Assembly (NCBI GenBank): GCA_943788895.1
Contig: CALSRZ010000002.1
Location: forward strand, 1 to 64,000
DNA: 64,000 bases
Reading direction: 5' to 3'
Source of the DNA: an uncultured Pseudomonadales bacterium
GTDB lineage: Bacteria > Pseudomonadota > Gammaproteobacteria > Pseudomonadales > Porticoccaceae
In this document: positions 47,051 to 56,747 of the stretch, in pieces
Layout of the letters: each line of letters starts with the position of its first letter
Position numbering within the stretch: position 1 is the first letter of the stretch
Translations under genes and position numbers: made by a program
Notes under the pieces: model-generated
What the model saw: the letters and a program-made list of their open reading frames with translations, nothing else
Database searches by the model: none
What the model was told of the DNA's origin: nothing

Positions 47051-49936
47051 ATGTATAAATTTAAAAATATTTCTCGGTCTTCACTTGCGCTTACAGTTGC
47101 GTTGTCGGGTCTTGCATCCGGCTATGTTGCTGCGCAGGTTGAACGTGCCGCTGAAGCGCTTGACGAAGTTATCGTTACAGCGACAAAACGTGAGACATCA
47201 CTGATGGAAACAGCAATCGCTGTATCTGCATTCTCACAGGAAGCTATCGATGATGCCGGTGTTAAAAACCTGCTGGATATCGGTGATATGGTTCCAAATA
47301 TGCAGATCGCTCTGTCACCTAGTGACTCAGGCGTTCAGGTTGTTGTTCGTGGTCTTTCTTCGAATAACTTTACCGAAATTGGTGACCCAACAGTTGCAAT
47401 GCACTTTGATGGTCTCTATTCGCCACGTCCTCAGGCCGGTCTGGCTCTGATGTATGACGTAGAGCGTGTTGAAATCAGCCGTGGTCCTCAGGGCACACTG
47501 TTTGGTCGTAACTCGACTGCTGGTAGCGTTAACGTAATCAGTGCTCGTCCTAACTTTGATCAGCAGGAAGGTAAGATCGAAGTTGAAATTGGCAAGTACA
47601 ACCAGCAGGCAGTAAAAGGTTGGTTCAACCAGCCAATTAACAATGAAATCGCTATGCGTGCCAGCTTCTTTGCTGACCAGTCAGACAGCTGGTACAACCA
47701 GATGCCAGACACATTCGACCTCGAGTGGGATGTAAATGGTGATGGAACTATTGGTTCTGGCGATATCGCCGCTGATGGTATTCCCAATGTCGACCAGCGT
47801 CGCCTTGAAAAGGATGCTGATGGCAATCCTCTGCCTTTCAGTGCAGATGAAGCCTACGGTTCTACAGAACGCTACGGTGCTCGTCTGGGTATGCGCTTTG
47901 AGCCAAATAACGATATCAGCCTGGATCTTGTTGCTGACTACTTCCAGGACAACTCTCCTGGTACGCTCAGTCTAAAAGACTGTGCTAAAGCAGAGGGTAC
48001 ATTCTTTGAATGTGACCATGGTCAGTGGGATGTTAATGTAAACGTTCCCGGCAAAATGGATATGAACATGGTTGGTATTCGTGGTGTCCTGACCTGGGAT
48101 ATCAACGAAGATGTCCTTTTTGAAGGTCGTCTCGGTTACTCTCGTCAGCAGCGTTCACAGGAGCACGATGCTTCGGTTGTTTATGCTGATCCAGATCACC
48201 CAGCTTACGGTCTTATGCGTACCTGGTGGTCAGCTGGCGCACCTCCAGTGGGTTGTGAAGGTGGTAATGGCACTATGGTTGTCTGTCCTAACCTGGTAAA
48301 TGACTTGGCATTGCTCCAGTCTCTTGGCTACGAAGATAATGCCATGCAGCCGTTTAACGATCTCTCGCTGTCTACCAACTACTCAGACTACCGATCTGTG
48401 GTTGCAGAATTGCAGCTCAAGTCGACTTCTGATTCTGATTTACAGTGGATCACTGGCCTGTTTATGATGCAGGAAAATAACGAAATCCGTTTTGATGTTG
48501 AAGACGCTTTCTGTTGTGGCATCGTCTTGCCACTAGCTCAGTCATTTGTTCAGCCAGAGCGTATTGTTGAGTCAGCTGCGGTATTTGCCCAGTTTGATTA
48601 CAAGTACAGCGAAAAGCTTAATTACACATTTGGCGCGCGCTATACCTATGATGCCAAAGAAGATATTGGTGGTAGAAACTACATCACTGCTGGTTACCGT
48701 CAGCCAAATATCGGTCTGTATGATCCAGCCTTTGTTCCCGGCGTAAGTGGCCCTTCATTCGATTATGAAGCCTGGACTAAATTTGGTATTCAGACTTCAG
48801 CAGCCAACCTCTATCAGTCTGATGTTTTGACCACTGATATGGGTACTCTTGGTGATGGTTTCCTAGAGCGTCTGCAGTTCTCTGATAACAGCCACAAAGG
48901 TGATTGGAGTAAAGTTACTTGGAAAGTTGGTTTCGACTATCTAGTAAGTGACGATGTATTTGTCTACGGCTCAATCGGTACTGGCTATAAGTCAGGTGGA
49001 TTCGGCGACGCCGTTGATATCTGTGACTGTAATATTGTTGATACCTTCGATTACGATCCAGAAGAAAATATTACTTACGAGTTAGGCATTAAGAGCACGT
49101 TGCTCGATGGTCGCCTGAACCTTCTGGGTAATATCTTTATGCTGGATAACACCAACTTGCAGGATACTTTTTACGCAATTGTTGGCTTTAGTGGCGAAGA
49201 GATTGCCGTGCCTGATTCATATGTCGATACCGAAGGTCGAGCAGTAGATTGCTCAGCTCAGGAAGAAGTTGAACTTGCTGAAGGTGAAGTCGCGCCTGAC
49301 CCAGTTCAGTGTGTAGTTGTAGGCCGTGATATCGGTACTCTGATTACACAAAATATCGGTCAGACGCGCAATATCGGTGCTGAGATTGAATTTGACTGGG
49401 CCCCTTACTACGGTGGTCGAGTGACTGGTTGGGTTGCATGGTTGGATTCTGAAATCCGTGATCTCGAAGATGTACAGGACGGTTGGTACTGTCTTGAAAG
49501 AGCACTTCTGGGTCTGACTAACTGTCCTGAAAAAACCGTTAACGCAAATGGTGATGAGGGTCGTTGGACCAGCTTTGTCGGCAATGCTATGCCATGGTCA
49601 CCGAAGTACTCAGCTACTGTTAACTACGAGCACAACTGGTTCCTGAGCAATGGTCTGCGTCTAAGCCCATACATCTCCGTTAACTGGACTGATGAAATGT
49701 TCTTTGACAAAGGTAACTTCTCTGAGGGTGCGCTGCACTCTGGTCAAGCAGCAGTTGCCACTGGCAGCTTTGCTCTGCGCCTGATCAATGAAGAAGACCG
49801 TTGGGCATTTGAAGCCTATGTACGCAATGTAACTAATGAACTGGTTCGCAACTGGGCCGATCGTGGTCCTGGCTATATGCGCGGTTCGTTCTACAAGCCA
49901 CGTCACTACGGCTTGAAGTTCAACATGGCGTTCTAA
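47051..49936 (+). CDS. TonB-dependent outer-membrane receptor (glycan type by context)
   Basis: A 961-residue receptor. Signal peptide at about 1-28 (ALSGLASGYVAAQ), TonB box in LDEVIVTATKRETS, plug with ERVEISRGPQGTLFGRNSTAG, and a long barrel ending KPRHYGLKFNMAF with the C-terminal Phe. Extracellular loops contain several Cys pairs (DICDCNIVD, EDAFCCGIVLP). It follows the repeat lipoprotein and precedes the sensor kinase/LytTR/GH3 genes, so a beta-glucan oligosaccharide is the likely ligand. It is terminated by a strong hairpin 30 bases downstream. Confidence 0.93.
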   Translation: MYKFKNISRSSLALTVALSGLASGYVAAQVERAAEALDEVIVTATKRETSLMETAIAVSAFSQEAIDDAGVKNLLDIGDMVPNMQIALSPSDSGVQVVVRGLSSNNFTEIGDPTVAMHFDGLYSPRPQAGLALMYDVERVEISRGPQGTLFGRNSTAGSVNVISARPNFDQQEGKIEVEIGKYNQQAVKGWFNQPINNEIAMRASFFADQSDSWYNQMPDTFDLEWDVNGDGTIGSGDIAADGIPNVDQRRLEKDADGNPLPFSADEAYGSTERYGARLGMRFEPNNDISLDLVADYFQDNSPGTLSLKDCAKAEGTFFECDHGQWDVNVNVPGKMDMNMVGIRGVLTWDINEDVLFEGRLGYSRQQRSQEHDASVVYADPDHPAYGLMRTWWSAGAPPVGCEGGNGTMVVCPNLVNDLALLQSLGYEDNAMQPFNDLSLSTNYSDYRSVVAELQLKSTSDSDLQWITGLFMMQENNEIRFDVEDAFCCGIVLPLAQSFVQPERIVESAAVFAQFDYKYSEKLNYTFGARYTYDAKEDIGGRNYITAGYRQPNIGLYDPAFVPGVSGPSFDYEAWTKFGIQTSAANLYQSDVLTTDMGTLGDGFLERLQFSDNSHKGDWSKVTWKVGFDYLVSDDVFVYGSIGTGYKSGGFGDAVDICDCNIVDTFDYDPEENITYELGIKSTLLDGRLNLLGNIFMLDNTNLQDTFYAIVGFSGEEIAVPDSYVDTEGRAVDCSAQEEVELAEGEVAPDPVQCVVVGRDIGTLITQNIGQTRNIGAEIEFDWAPYYGGRVTGWVAWLDSEIRDLEDVQDGWYCLERALLGLTNCPEKTVNANGDEGRWTSFVGNAMPWSPKYSATVNYEHNWFLSNGLRLSPYISVNWTDEMFFDKGNFSEGALHSGQAAVATGSFALRLINEEDRWAFEAYVRNVTNELVRNWADRGPGYMRGSFYKPRHYGLKFNMAF

Positions 49937-49964
49937 GATATAAAAAAGCAGTGTAGGTAAAACG

Positions 49965-49998
49965 AAAAATGCCCTTTTTATAAGGGCATTTTTTTTGG
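49965..49998 (+). terminator. Intrinsic terminator after TonB-dependent receptor
   Basis: AAAAATGCCCTT pairs with AAGGGCATTTTT around a 5-base loop, running into a T-tract (TTTTTTTT). It is well formed, 29 bases after the receptor stop. Confidence 0.93.
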
Positions 49999-50062
49999 CT
50001 TAAGGGAAATTGAAAGGAGGGGCGGGCGACGGTTTTTAACTTTCAGTTTTTAGCTCTAGCTG

Positions 50063-50695
50063 TTAATCGCGACCGCCGATAGCGAGAATAAACTTCTCAG
50101 TTTTCCAGGGTTGATCAATTTTTCGGGTAATAATTTCCGCGCCCAATTTATCGACACAGCGTTCTGCTAAATCCCAAAAAGGCGGCCTGCCGGGATCGGC
50201 GATCAAAATCTGCTCGGTGCCAGCATTCTTGGCGAGCTTAAGAAGATCAAATAACGGCGTAGTCAGTTCATCCCAAAAACAAATATCTGTGCCCATTAGT
50301 GTTTGATAGCTGGCCAGTTCATCTTTATCCAGAGATTGAAAACTGCGCGCCTGAAAATCAATAGCACATTGGTTAACCTCAGCCTGCAGGCGCAGATAGG
50401 GTTCGACAGAGTCATCTATATCCAGTCCGGTAACCTGCGCGCTATAGTTTTTTGCCAGATAGATTCCAGCCAGACCCCAGCCGCAGCCTATATCCAATAC
50501 CTTTGAGTTCTCGGGTATTTCCCAGCTGCTAAGATAATCCATCAGCACAAAACTTGAGCGCCATACCTTGTTGCCATGGGCGGAGTGGCCCTGTTGCTGG
50601 CGTTTCAATTTGCGAACGCCCGGGTGGCTGGAACGCAGGGCATTGATACCCATAAAGGAGATCAGGTGCCTGTCGGAAGTGGTTTGATTGCCCAT
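50063..50695 (-). CDS. Class I SAM-dependent methyltransferase (METTL/NNT1-like)
   Basis: A 210-residue Rossmann methyltransferase. The SAM motif is VLDIGCGWGLAGIYLA (about 66-81), the acidic second-strand end is VTGLDID, and the post-motif segment is ADPGRPPFWD. The front part (HGNKVWRSSFVLMDYL) matches the METTL/lysine methyltransferase-like group, so a protein substrate is plausible. It interrupts the strand direction of the surrounding glycan locus and may be an unrelated resident. Confidence 0.8.
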   Translation of the reverse strand: MGNQTTSDRHLISFMGINALRSSHPGVRKLKRQQQGHSAHGNKVWRSSFVLMDYLSSWEIPENSKVLDIGCGWGLAGIYLAKNYSAQVTGLDIDDSVEPYLRLQAEVNQCAIDFQARSFQSLDKDELASYQTLMGTDICFWDELTTPLFDLLKLAKNAGTEQILIADPGRPPFWDLAERCVDKLGAEIITRKIDQPWKTEKFILAIGGRD

Positions 50696-50869
50696 GAATA
50701 ATATTCTTTATGCGCTATTAGATGGGGTAATTCTATCAGCAAACTGCGCTGCTATTTAACTTAGATCGCCATCGCTGGTTGCAGCTAGGGGTTTCCTCGG
50801 CAAGTCTTGCTGTTATACTGCGGGCGTTTTAAAGGCTACTCTTAAAGGCTACTCGGTGAACCCAACCCT

Positions 50870-52045
50870 ATGAATGAGACTAAATTTTCCAAGCCCGTAG
50901 CCAGATTGTATCGCGATAACGATATGCAGTTTTTAGTGCTACAGTTTATCGGCTGGTTCAGTCTCTCTCTGATTACCTATTTCAGTTTAACCCTCTGGTA
51001 CAACCAGCAGAGTTTTAACTATATTGCTCACCCGCTGATTCAATCGCTGATAGGCATTATCGTCTCCTGGCCACTGCGGCCTATATTTCATCGCATCTGG
51101 AATAAAAATATTCTTCTGCGCCTGACGCTTGCTCTGCTTGCGGTTTTAGTCTGCTCAGTTTTATGGACGGTTATGCGCATGGCGGTATTTATGTGGATGA
51201 CTGGTGAGACTGGCCTGTGGGATGATTTTGGTGGCTGGTTGTTTGCCTCGATAATGATCTTTCTGTGTTGGGCGGCGTTCTATCACGGTATTAAATACTA
51301 CCAGTTATTGCAGAGCGAACACGCGACGCTGCTGACTATCGAGGCGGAAAATAAAGAGGAACAGCTCAAGCGCAGCAGGGCTGAAACCATCGCTCAGGAA
51401 GCTCAGTTAAAGATGCTTCGCTATCAGCTCAACCCGCATTTTTTATTCAATACCCTAAATGCCATCGCCTCGTTGGTCGAGGGCAAGCGCTCGGCTAATG
51501 CCAATACCATGATTGTGCAGCTGAGTAACTTTTTGCGTTACTCTCTTGAGAACGACCCGGTTCGGCGGGTAAGTCTGTCCCAGGAGGTTGAAGCACTGCG
51601 GCTCTATCTGAATATTGAGCAGACCCGTTTCGGCGAGCGTCTAGAACTCAATTTTGATATTGAAGAGGCGGCCTATGAGGTCAAGGTTCCCAGCTTGTTA
51701 CTGCAGCCACTGGTTGAAAATTCTATCAAGTATGCGATTGCGCCTATGGAAAAAGGCGGAGAAATCAGTATTCTTGCAAAACTTGATGGTGACTATCTGG
51801 TGATTGAGGTGAGTGATACTGGCCCCGGTGTTTTGATGTCGAAGGATGATAAGGCGTCTGGTGTTGGTATAGGCTTAAAAAATACCATTGACCGGCTGGA
51901 TACTTTCTACGGCGATCAGTATGTTTTTCAGCTGGGTACTTCGGAACTGGGTGGATTGCGAATATTTATCCGCTTGCCGCTGGAGAAACAATCCGCCGAA
52001 AATCGCGCTGAGCAACATCTTAGTGAAAGTAATGATAACCAATAA
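50870..52045 (+). CDS. LytS/AlgZ-type sensor histidine kinase
   Basis: A 391-residue inner-membrane kinase: four membrane helices in residues about 20-145, a short coiled linker (about 155-185), the His_kinase domain with His in YQLNPHFLFNTLNAIASL, and an HATPase with LLLQPLVENSIKYAIAP, SDTGPGV and GVGIGLKNTIDRL. No extracytoplasmic sensor domain is present, so it probably senses a membrane-bound or intramembrane signal. It is followed 12 bases later by a LytTR response regulator, its natural partner. Confidence 0.92.
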   Translation: MNETKFSKPVARLYRDNDMQFLVLQFIGWFSLSLITYFSLTLWYNQQSFNYIAHPLIQSLIGIIVSWPLRPIFHRIWNKNILLRLTLALLAVLVCSVLWTVMRMAVFMWMTGETGLWDDFGGWLFASIMIFLCWAAFYHGIKYYQLLQSEHATLLTIEAENKEEQLKRSRAETIAQEAQLKMLRYQLNPHFLFNTLNAIASLVEGKRSANANTMIVQLSNFLRYSLENDPVRRVSLSQEVEALRLYLNIEQTRFGERLELNFDIEEAAYEVKVPSLLLQPLVENSIKYAIAPMEKGGEISILAKLDGDYLVIEVSDTGPGVLMSKDDKASGVGIGLKNTIDRLDTFYGDQYVFQLGTSELGGLRIFIRLPLEKQSAENRAEQHLSESNDNQ

Positions 52046-52057
52046 CAATGGATTGCT

Positions 52058-52873
52058 ATGCAAAAGCTGAGAACTCTGCTGGTTGATGACGAGCCGCTGG
52101 CGCTGAATTTACTGCGTTCTATCGTCAGTAAGATTGATGATATTGAGATTATTGGTGAGTGTAAGAATGGTCGTGAGGCCATAGAGTCCGCAATGTCGTT
52201 GGCTCCAGACCTGATTTTCCTCGATATCCAAATGCCGAATATCAACGGTTTTGAAGTGGTTAAAGCGCTGCAGTCTGACTGTATGCCAATGGTGATTTTT
52301 GCCACTGCCTACAATCAATACGCCATTGATGCCTTTGATCTCCACGCCGTTGATTACCTGCTTAAACCCTTTGATCCAGAGCGGGTTTTGCGTGCCGTGC
52401 AGCGCGCGGTCGATCGCCGAAAAACCCAGCAAGATGGCTTTAAAGCGCCGCTGATCGGTGCTATTGATGATATTGCTGTGCGTCTAGATAAAGATCAGCC
52501 GGCATCGGATGACGTCAATGACAGTGAAGAAGATCTTCCTGAGGGTATGAAGAGAAAACTCCTAATCCGCGATTCCGGTGTGGTTAAGGTCATACCTTTT
52601 GACGATATCGACTGGGTTGATGCGGCCGGTGACTATATGTGTGTTCACGCAATGGGTGAGACCCATATTGTTCGCAGTACCCTGCGTGAATTACTGAAGA
52701 AGCTTGATGATAAATTATTTGTCCGCATTCACCGCTCAACCGTGGTCAATATTGCCCGGGTAGTTTCAATATCACCTGTCCAGAAGGGTGGAAGCCTGCT
52801 GCATCTAGTTGAGGGGCAAACCCTTAAGGTCAGCAGAAATTATCGGGAATCCACCCGCAAGTTATTTCAATAG
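52058..52873 (+). CDS. LytTR-family response regulator, copy 1
   Basis: A 271-residue regulator: receiver domain about 1-125 with the acidic DDE near the N-terminus, phospho-Asp in LIFLDIQMPN and Lys in LLKPFD; then a variable acidic linker (about 140-168) and the LytTR DNA-binding domain about 170-268 (RKLLIRDSGVVKVIPFDDID, HRSTVVNIARV). It is probably phosphorylated by the kinase just upstream. It is very similar to the next gene. Confidence 0.93.
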   Translation: MQKLRTLLVDDEPLALNLLRSIVSKIDDIEIIGECKNGREAIESAMSLAPDLIFLDIQMPNINGFEVVKALQSDCMPMVIFATAYNQYAIDAFDLHAVDYLLKPFDPERVLRAVQRAVDRRKTQQDGFKAPLIGAIDDIAVRLDKDQPASDDVNDSEEDLPEGMKRKLLIRDSGVVKVIPFDDIDWVDAAGDYMCVHAMGETHIVRSTLRELLKKLDDKLFVRIHRSTVVNIARVVSISPVQKGGSLLHLVEGQTLKVSRNYRESTRKLFQ

Positions 52874-52932
52874 TCAGTCTTTCTCCCTTTAATCTCAGTT
52901 TCTACGCTAGTGGTCGCATCTGGCCTTCCTCC
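52874..52932. repeat. Duplicated 3' flank of LytTR gene, copy 1
   Basis: The region after the first LytTR stop (CTTTCTCCCTTTAATC ... GTGGTCGCATCTGGCCTTCC) is plainly related to 53837-53893, showing that the gene duplication carried about 60 bases of downstream sequence. Confidence 0.7.
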
Positions 52933-53041
52933 AATCCTCCTCGCATGAAAAGATCTAGGCATAAGTAAAAAAGCCTGTTGGTTCAGGTATTTTAATTAAA
53001 AAAACAATAATTTTAACCCTAACTCTAAATTGTGAACTGTT

Positions 53042-53836
53042 ATGTCAAAGCTGAGAACGCTGCTGGTTGATGACGAGCCGCTGGCGCGCAATTTACTCCG
53101 CTCTATCCTTGACAAGATTGATAATATTGAAATTATCGATGAGTGCAGCAATGGTCGCGAGGCCATAAAGTCTTCGATGGCTCTGGCACCGGATTTAATT
53201 TTTCTCGATATTCAGATGCCCAATATCAACGGTTTTGAAGTGGTTAAAGCACTGCAGTCGGACAGTATGCCGATGGTGATTTTTGCCACCGCCTACAACC
53301 AGTATGCTATTAATGCCTTTGATCTCCACGCGGTTGATTATCTGCTAAAACCCTTCGATTTCGAGCGGGCTTCCCTCGCCGTAGAGCGGGCTGTAGCACG
53401 ACGTAAATTGAACCAAGAGAGTTTAAAGGCGCCTCTGATCAGTGCCATAAATGATATTGATGTGCCGCTGGATAGAGATCAGGCTGCAGATACTGCAACC
53501 GAAGAGAGCATGAAGAGAAAGCTGCTGATCCGTGATTCCGGTGTGGTTAAGGTTATTCCCTTCGATGATATAGACTGGATTGATGCGGCCGGTGATTATA
53601 TGTGTGTTCACGCGCTGGGTGAGACCCATATTATGCGCAGTACGCTACTTGAGTTGCTGAACAAGCTCGATGAAAAGCAATTTTTACGTATTCATCGCTC
53701 AACTGTGGTGAATATTGCTCGGGTAGTTTCAACATCTTTGAGTCAGAAGCGTGGAAGCCTGCTTCATCTGCCTGATGGCCAAACCCTTAAAGTCAGCAGA
53801 AATTATCGAGAAGCTACGCGCAAATTCTTTCAATAG
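53042..53836 (+). CDS. LytTR-family response regulator, copy 2 (tandem paralogue)
   Basis: A 264-residue regulator nearly identical in plan to copy 1 (same KLRTLLVDDEPLA opening, same LIFLDIQMPNINGFEVVKAL, same LytTR core). It differs mostly in the linker, which is shorter and lacks the acidic stretch, and in parts of the output helix region. All receiver catalytic residues are kept. It lies 168 bases after copy 1, without a second kinase, and ahead of the GH3 gene. It may have split duties, for example a different target set or homo/hetero-dimers. Confidence 0.93.
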   Translation: MSKLRTLLVDDEPLARNLLRSILDKIDNIEIIDECSNGREAIKSSMALAPDLIFLDIQMPNINGFEVVKALQSDSMPMVIFATAYNQYAINAFDLHAVDYLLKPFDFERASLAVERAVARRKLNQESLKAPLISAINDIDVPLDRDQAADTATEESMKRKLLIRDSGVVKVIPFDDIDWIDAAGDYMCVHALGETHIMRSTLLELLNKLDEKQFLRIHRSTVVNIARVVSTSLSQKRGSLLHLPDGQTLKVSRNYREATRKFFQ

Positions 53837-53893
53837 GCGCTCTTTCCCCCTTTATCGCAGGTTCCTAGCATGTGGTCGCATCTGACCTTCCAG
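53837..53893. repeat. Duplicated 3' flank of LytTR gene, copy 2
   Basis: Counterpart of 52874-52932 (CTCTTTCCCCCTTTATC ... GTGGTCGCATCTGACCTTCC). Divergence is greater than in the coding part, as expected for non-coding sequence. The rest of the 246-base gap to GH3 is AT-rich and should hold its promoter. Confidence 0.7.
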
Positions 53894-54082
53894 CAGACCT
53901 TGTCCCATGGGAAAATAGAGTATTACTACCTATTAAAGCGAATTTGGTTTTTTTACATATCAGTTCCTTGTCGATAAATAACGGTAGATAAATTTTAGTG
54001 AATAACAATAGCGTCAAACACTTATTGGCTTACAACTTGGTGTCTACGATTGCTGCTATCTATAAAGGTTAAGGGGAAAGAT

Positions 54083-56570
54083 GTGTTAAAGAAGAAATGG
54101 TCACAGACTTTGAGTTCGCTAGTAAAATCTATTGCGTTGGTTGCTGTTGTATCACCAGTCGCAGCGCTGGCTGATGAATCAGCCCAAGCAATAGAATCGC
54201 GTATTACAGCTATTATCGAGAAGATGACAGTTGAGCAAAAAGTTGGTCAGATGGTTCAGCCTGAGATTCAGGAAATTTCTTATGCGGAAGTTAAACAATT
54301 TCACATAGGCTCTGTGCTTAATGGCGGCGGCTCTTTCCCCGATGAAGAAAAAAATTCTTCTATCAATGATTGGTTAGAGATGGCTGACCAGTATTACAAC
54401 GCATCAATTGATACCTCCAATGGCGGTACAGGTATTCCGGTTATCTGGGGTACAGATGCTGTTCACGGCCATAACAACGTTATCGGCGCGACCTTATTTC
54501 CCCACAACATTGGTCTGGGTGCGGCAAACGATCCGCAGCTTATGCGCAAGATTGGTGAAGTCACGGCACGTGAAGTTGCAGTCACTGGTATCGATTGGGT
54601 CTTCGCACCAACAGTTGCTGTTGTAAAAGACAACCGCTGGGGTCGCAGCTACGAAGGTTACAGTGACGACGCCGCTATTATCCGTTCTTACGCGGGCGAG
54701 ATTGTCAGTGGTGTTCAGGGCGCGGGCAATGAACTGCGCAGCAATGATCAAAAAGTTATAGCTACAGCCAAGCACTTTATCGGTGATGGCGGTACCTTCG
54801 GTGGTGTTGATCAGGGCAATACAGTACTGCCCCTAGATGAGCTTCTCGAGAAGCATGGTCAGGGTTATATCAGTGCAATCGATGCCGGTGTGCAGACTGT
54901 TATGGCTTCCTTTAATAGCTGGAACGGTGAAAAATTACATGGCCAGCAGTTTTTGTTGACCGATGTTCTCAAAGGCCAGATGGGCTTTGACGGCTTTGTT
55001 ATCGGTGACTGGAATGGCCACGGTCAGGTTGAAGGCTGCGATGATGAGCAGTGTGCTCAGTCTATTATCGCTGGTGTCGATATGATTATGGTGCCGCAGT
55101 CTTGGCTTCCATTCCTGAAAAATACCATTACTCAGGTCAAGTCGGGCGAGATTCCCATGGCCCGTATCGACGATGCAGTAAGACGTATTCTGCGGGTTAA
55201 AATCCGTGCTGGTATGTTTGAAAAGGGTGCTCCCTCTACCCGTGAACTTGCCGGAAAAACTGAAATTATCGGCTCTGCCGCGCACCGTGCAGTGGCGAGA
55301 GAAGCGGTTAGAAAATCTCTGGTTCTGTTAAAGAACAAGAATCAGCTGTTACCACTGAAAGGTGCTCAGCACGTAGTAGTCGCTGGTGATGGCGCAGATA
55401 ATATCGGCAAGCAAAATGGTGGTTGGACGATTACCTGGCAGGGCACTGAAAATGAAAACAGTGACTTCCCCGGTGCAACCTCTATCTACTGCTGGCCTTG
55501 AGCAGGCAGTCAATAATATTGGCGGCACTACCGAACTGAGTGAAGATGGCAGCTTTGCCAAAAAGCCTGATGTGGCTGTCGTGGTCTTTGGTGAAGAGCC
55601 CTACGCTGAAGGTGTCGGCGATGTGATGTCGCTGATCTACAGCAACGGCGTTAAGTCTGACCTAGCCCTAATCAAATCATTTAAAGCGCAGAATATTCCT
55701 GTAGTCGCGGTTTTCCTTACCGGTCGCCCACTGTGGATGAATGCTGAAATCAATAACTCCGATGCCTTTGTGGTTGCCTGGTTGCCTGGTACTGAAGGTG
55801 GCGGTATAGCAGATGTACTGGTTGCCGATAGCAAGGGCAAGCCACGTTACGACTTTACTGGTCGTCTCTCCTTTGACTGGCCTGCAGCAGAGCTAAATGC
55901 TGCAAATCATGAACTGCCGGTCGAGGCTACACTGTTAAAAAGAGGTCAGGGCATGAACTATGGTGCTGCTGAACTGGTTGCTGACAACCTCAATGAAAAG
56001 CCAATGGTCGATAAGGCCAAGGTAGAAAACATTGTATTTAGTGGCAGCCCGCGCCCACCCTGGAAGACCTATGTTGGTGATGGCGGTAACTGGCAGAAGC
56101 CGGTTAGCGGCAAGCGCAGCAGCTCTGAGTATGGCAAGTTAATCGTAACTACTGTTGATGGTGCTGTGCAGGAAGACTCACGCCATGTCGAGTGGACCGG
56201 TGGCAATGAAAGCCAGTTCTATTGGCAGTCTGACGCGCTGAACGATATCACGCCGATGCGTGACGAGGGTGCTGCTCTGGTGATGATCTTTAAGATTGAT
56301 AAGCGTCCCAAGGGTAAGGTTACCCTGCGTATGGACTGCGGATGGCCCTGTCGCGGCGAGCTCAATATAACCCGTATTCTGCGTTCAATTCCTGAAGGTC
56401 AGCCGGTACGTATTGGTGTTCCGCTAACATGCTTTGAGAAGGTCGGGGTTAATTTATCTCGAGTTAATTCTCCGTTTGTTCTGGTCTCATCAAAACCATT
56501 TGCCCTGACCATTGCCGATGTTCGCCTTACTGCTGAGATTTCTAAAAACTCGCTGATTGGCTGTGGTTAA
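54083..56570 (+). pseudogene. GH3 exo-beta-glucosidase (ExoP-like), frameshifted
   Basis: Starts at GTG 54083 after AAGGGGAAAG; residues 1-29 are a signal peptide. N-terminal GH3 barrel: GTDAVHGHNNVIGATLFPHN, KDNRWGRSYEGYSDD, ATAKHFIGDGG, and the nucleophile Asp309 in GFVIGDWNG. The first frame ends at 55501 just after ATSIY; the rest (AGLEQAVNNIGG ..., VVVFGEEPYAEGVGD) is in the next frame to 56570. Removing T55490 gives 2487 bases and 828 residues. The final about 160 residues are an ExoP-type domain. It should release glucose from laminari- or cellodextrins in the periplasm or at the outer membrane. Confidence 0.92.
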
Positions 56571-56609
56571 TGGCGGTATTGAAATAAGTTAGTTGTAGAG
56601 TATTGAATC

Positions 56610-56641
56610 ACGCAGCCAGCCCTTAACGGGCTGGTTTGCGT
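56610..56641 (+). terminator. Strong hairpin downstream of GH3 gene
   Basis: ACGCA-g-CCAGCCC-TTAAC-GGGCTGG-tt-TGCGT: a 7-bp core stem with a further 5-bp outer stem, 40 bases past the GH3 stop. There is only a short T-run, so termination may be Rho-aided. Confidence 0.55.
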
Positions 56642-56747
56642 TATAGCCGAAAAAAATAATTCCTTTCTGAGCCTCAACCTTTCCACGTAGTAAAAAAATA
56701 TTGGCACTGTTAATATCTTCACAAAATCCAGTGATGGGAAATCTCAA

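Noticed and set aside
53894-54082. LytTR binding repeats upstream of GH3
   Set aside because: Elements such as ATAACGGTAGAT are suggestive, but no convincing pair of direct repeats at the expected spacing was found by eye.
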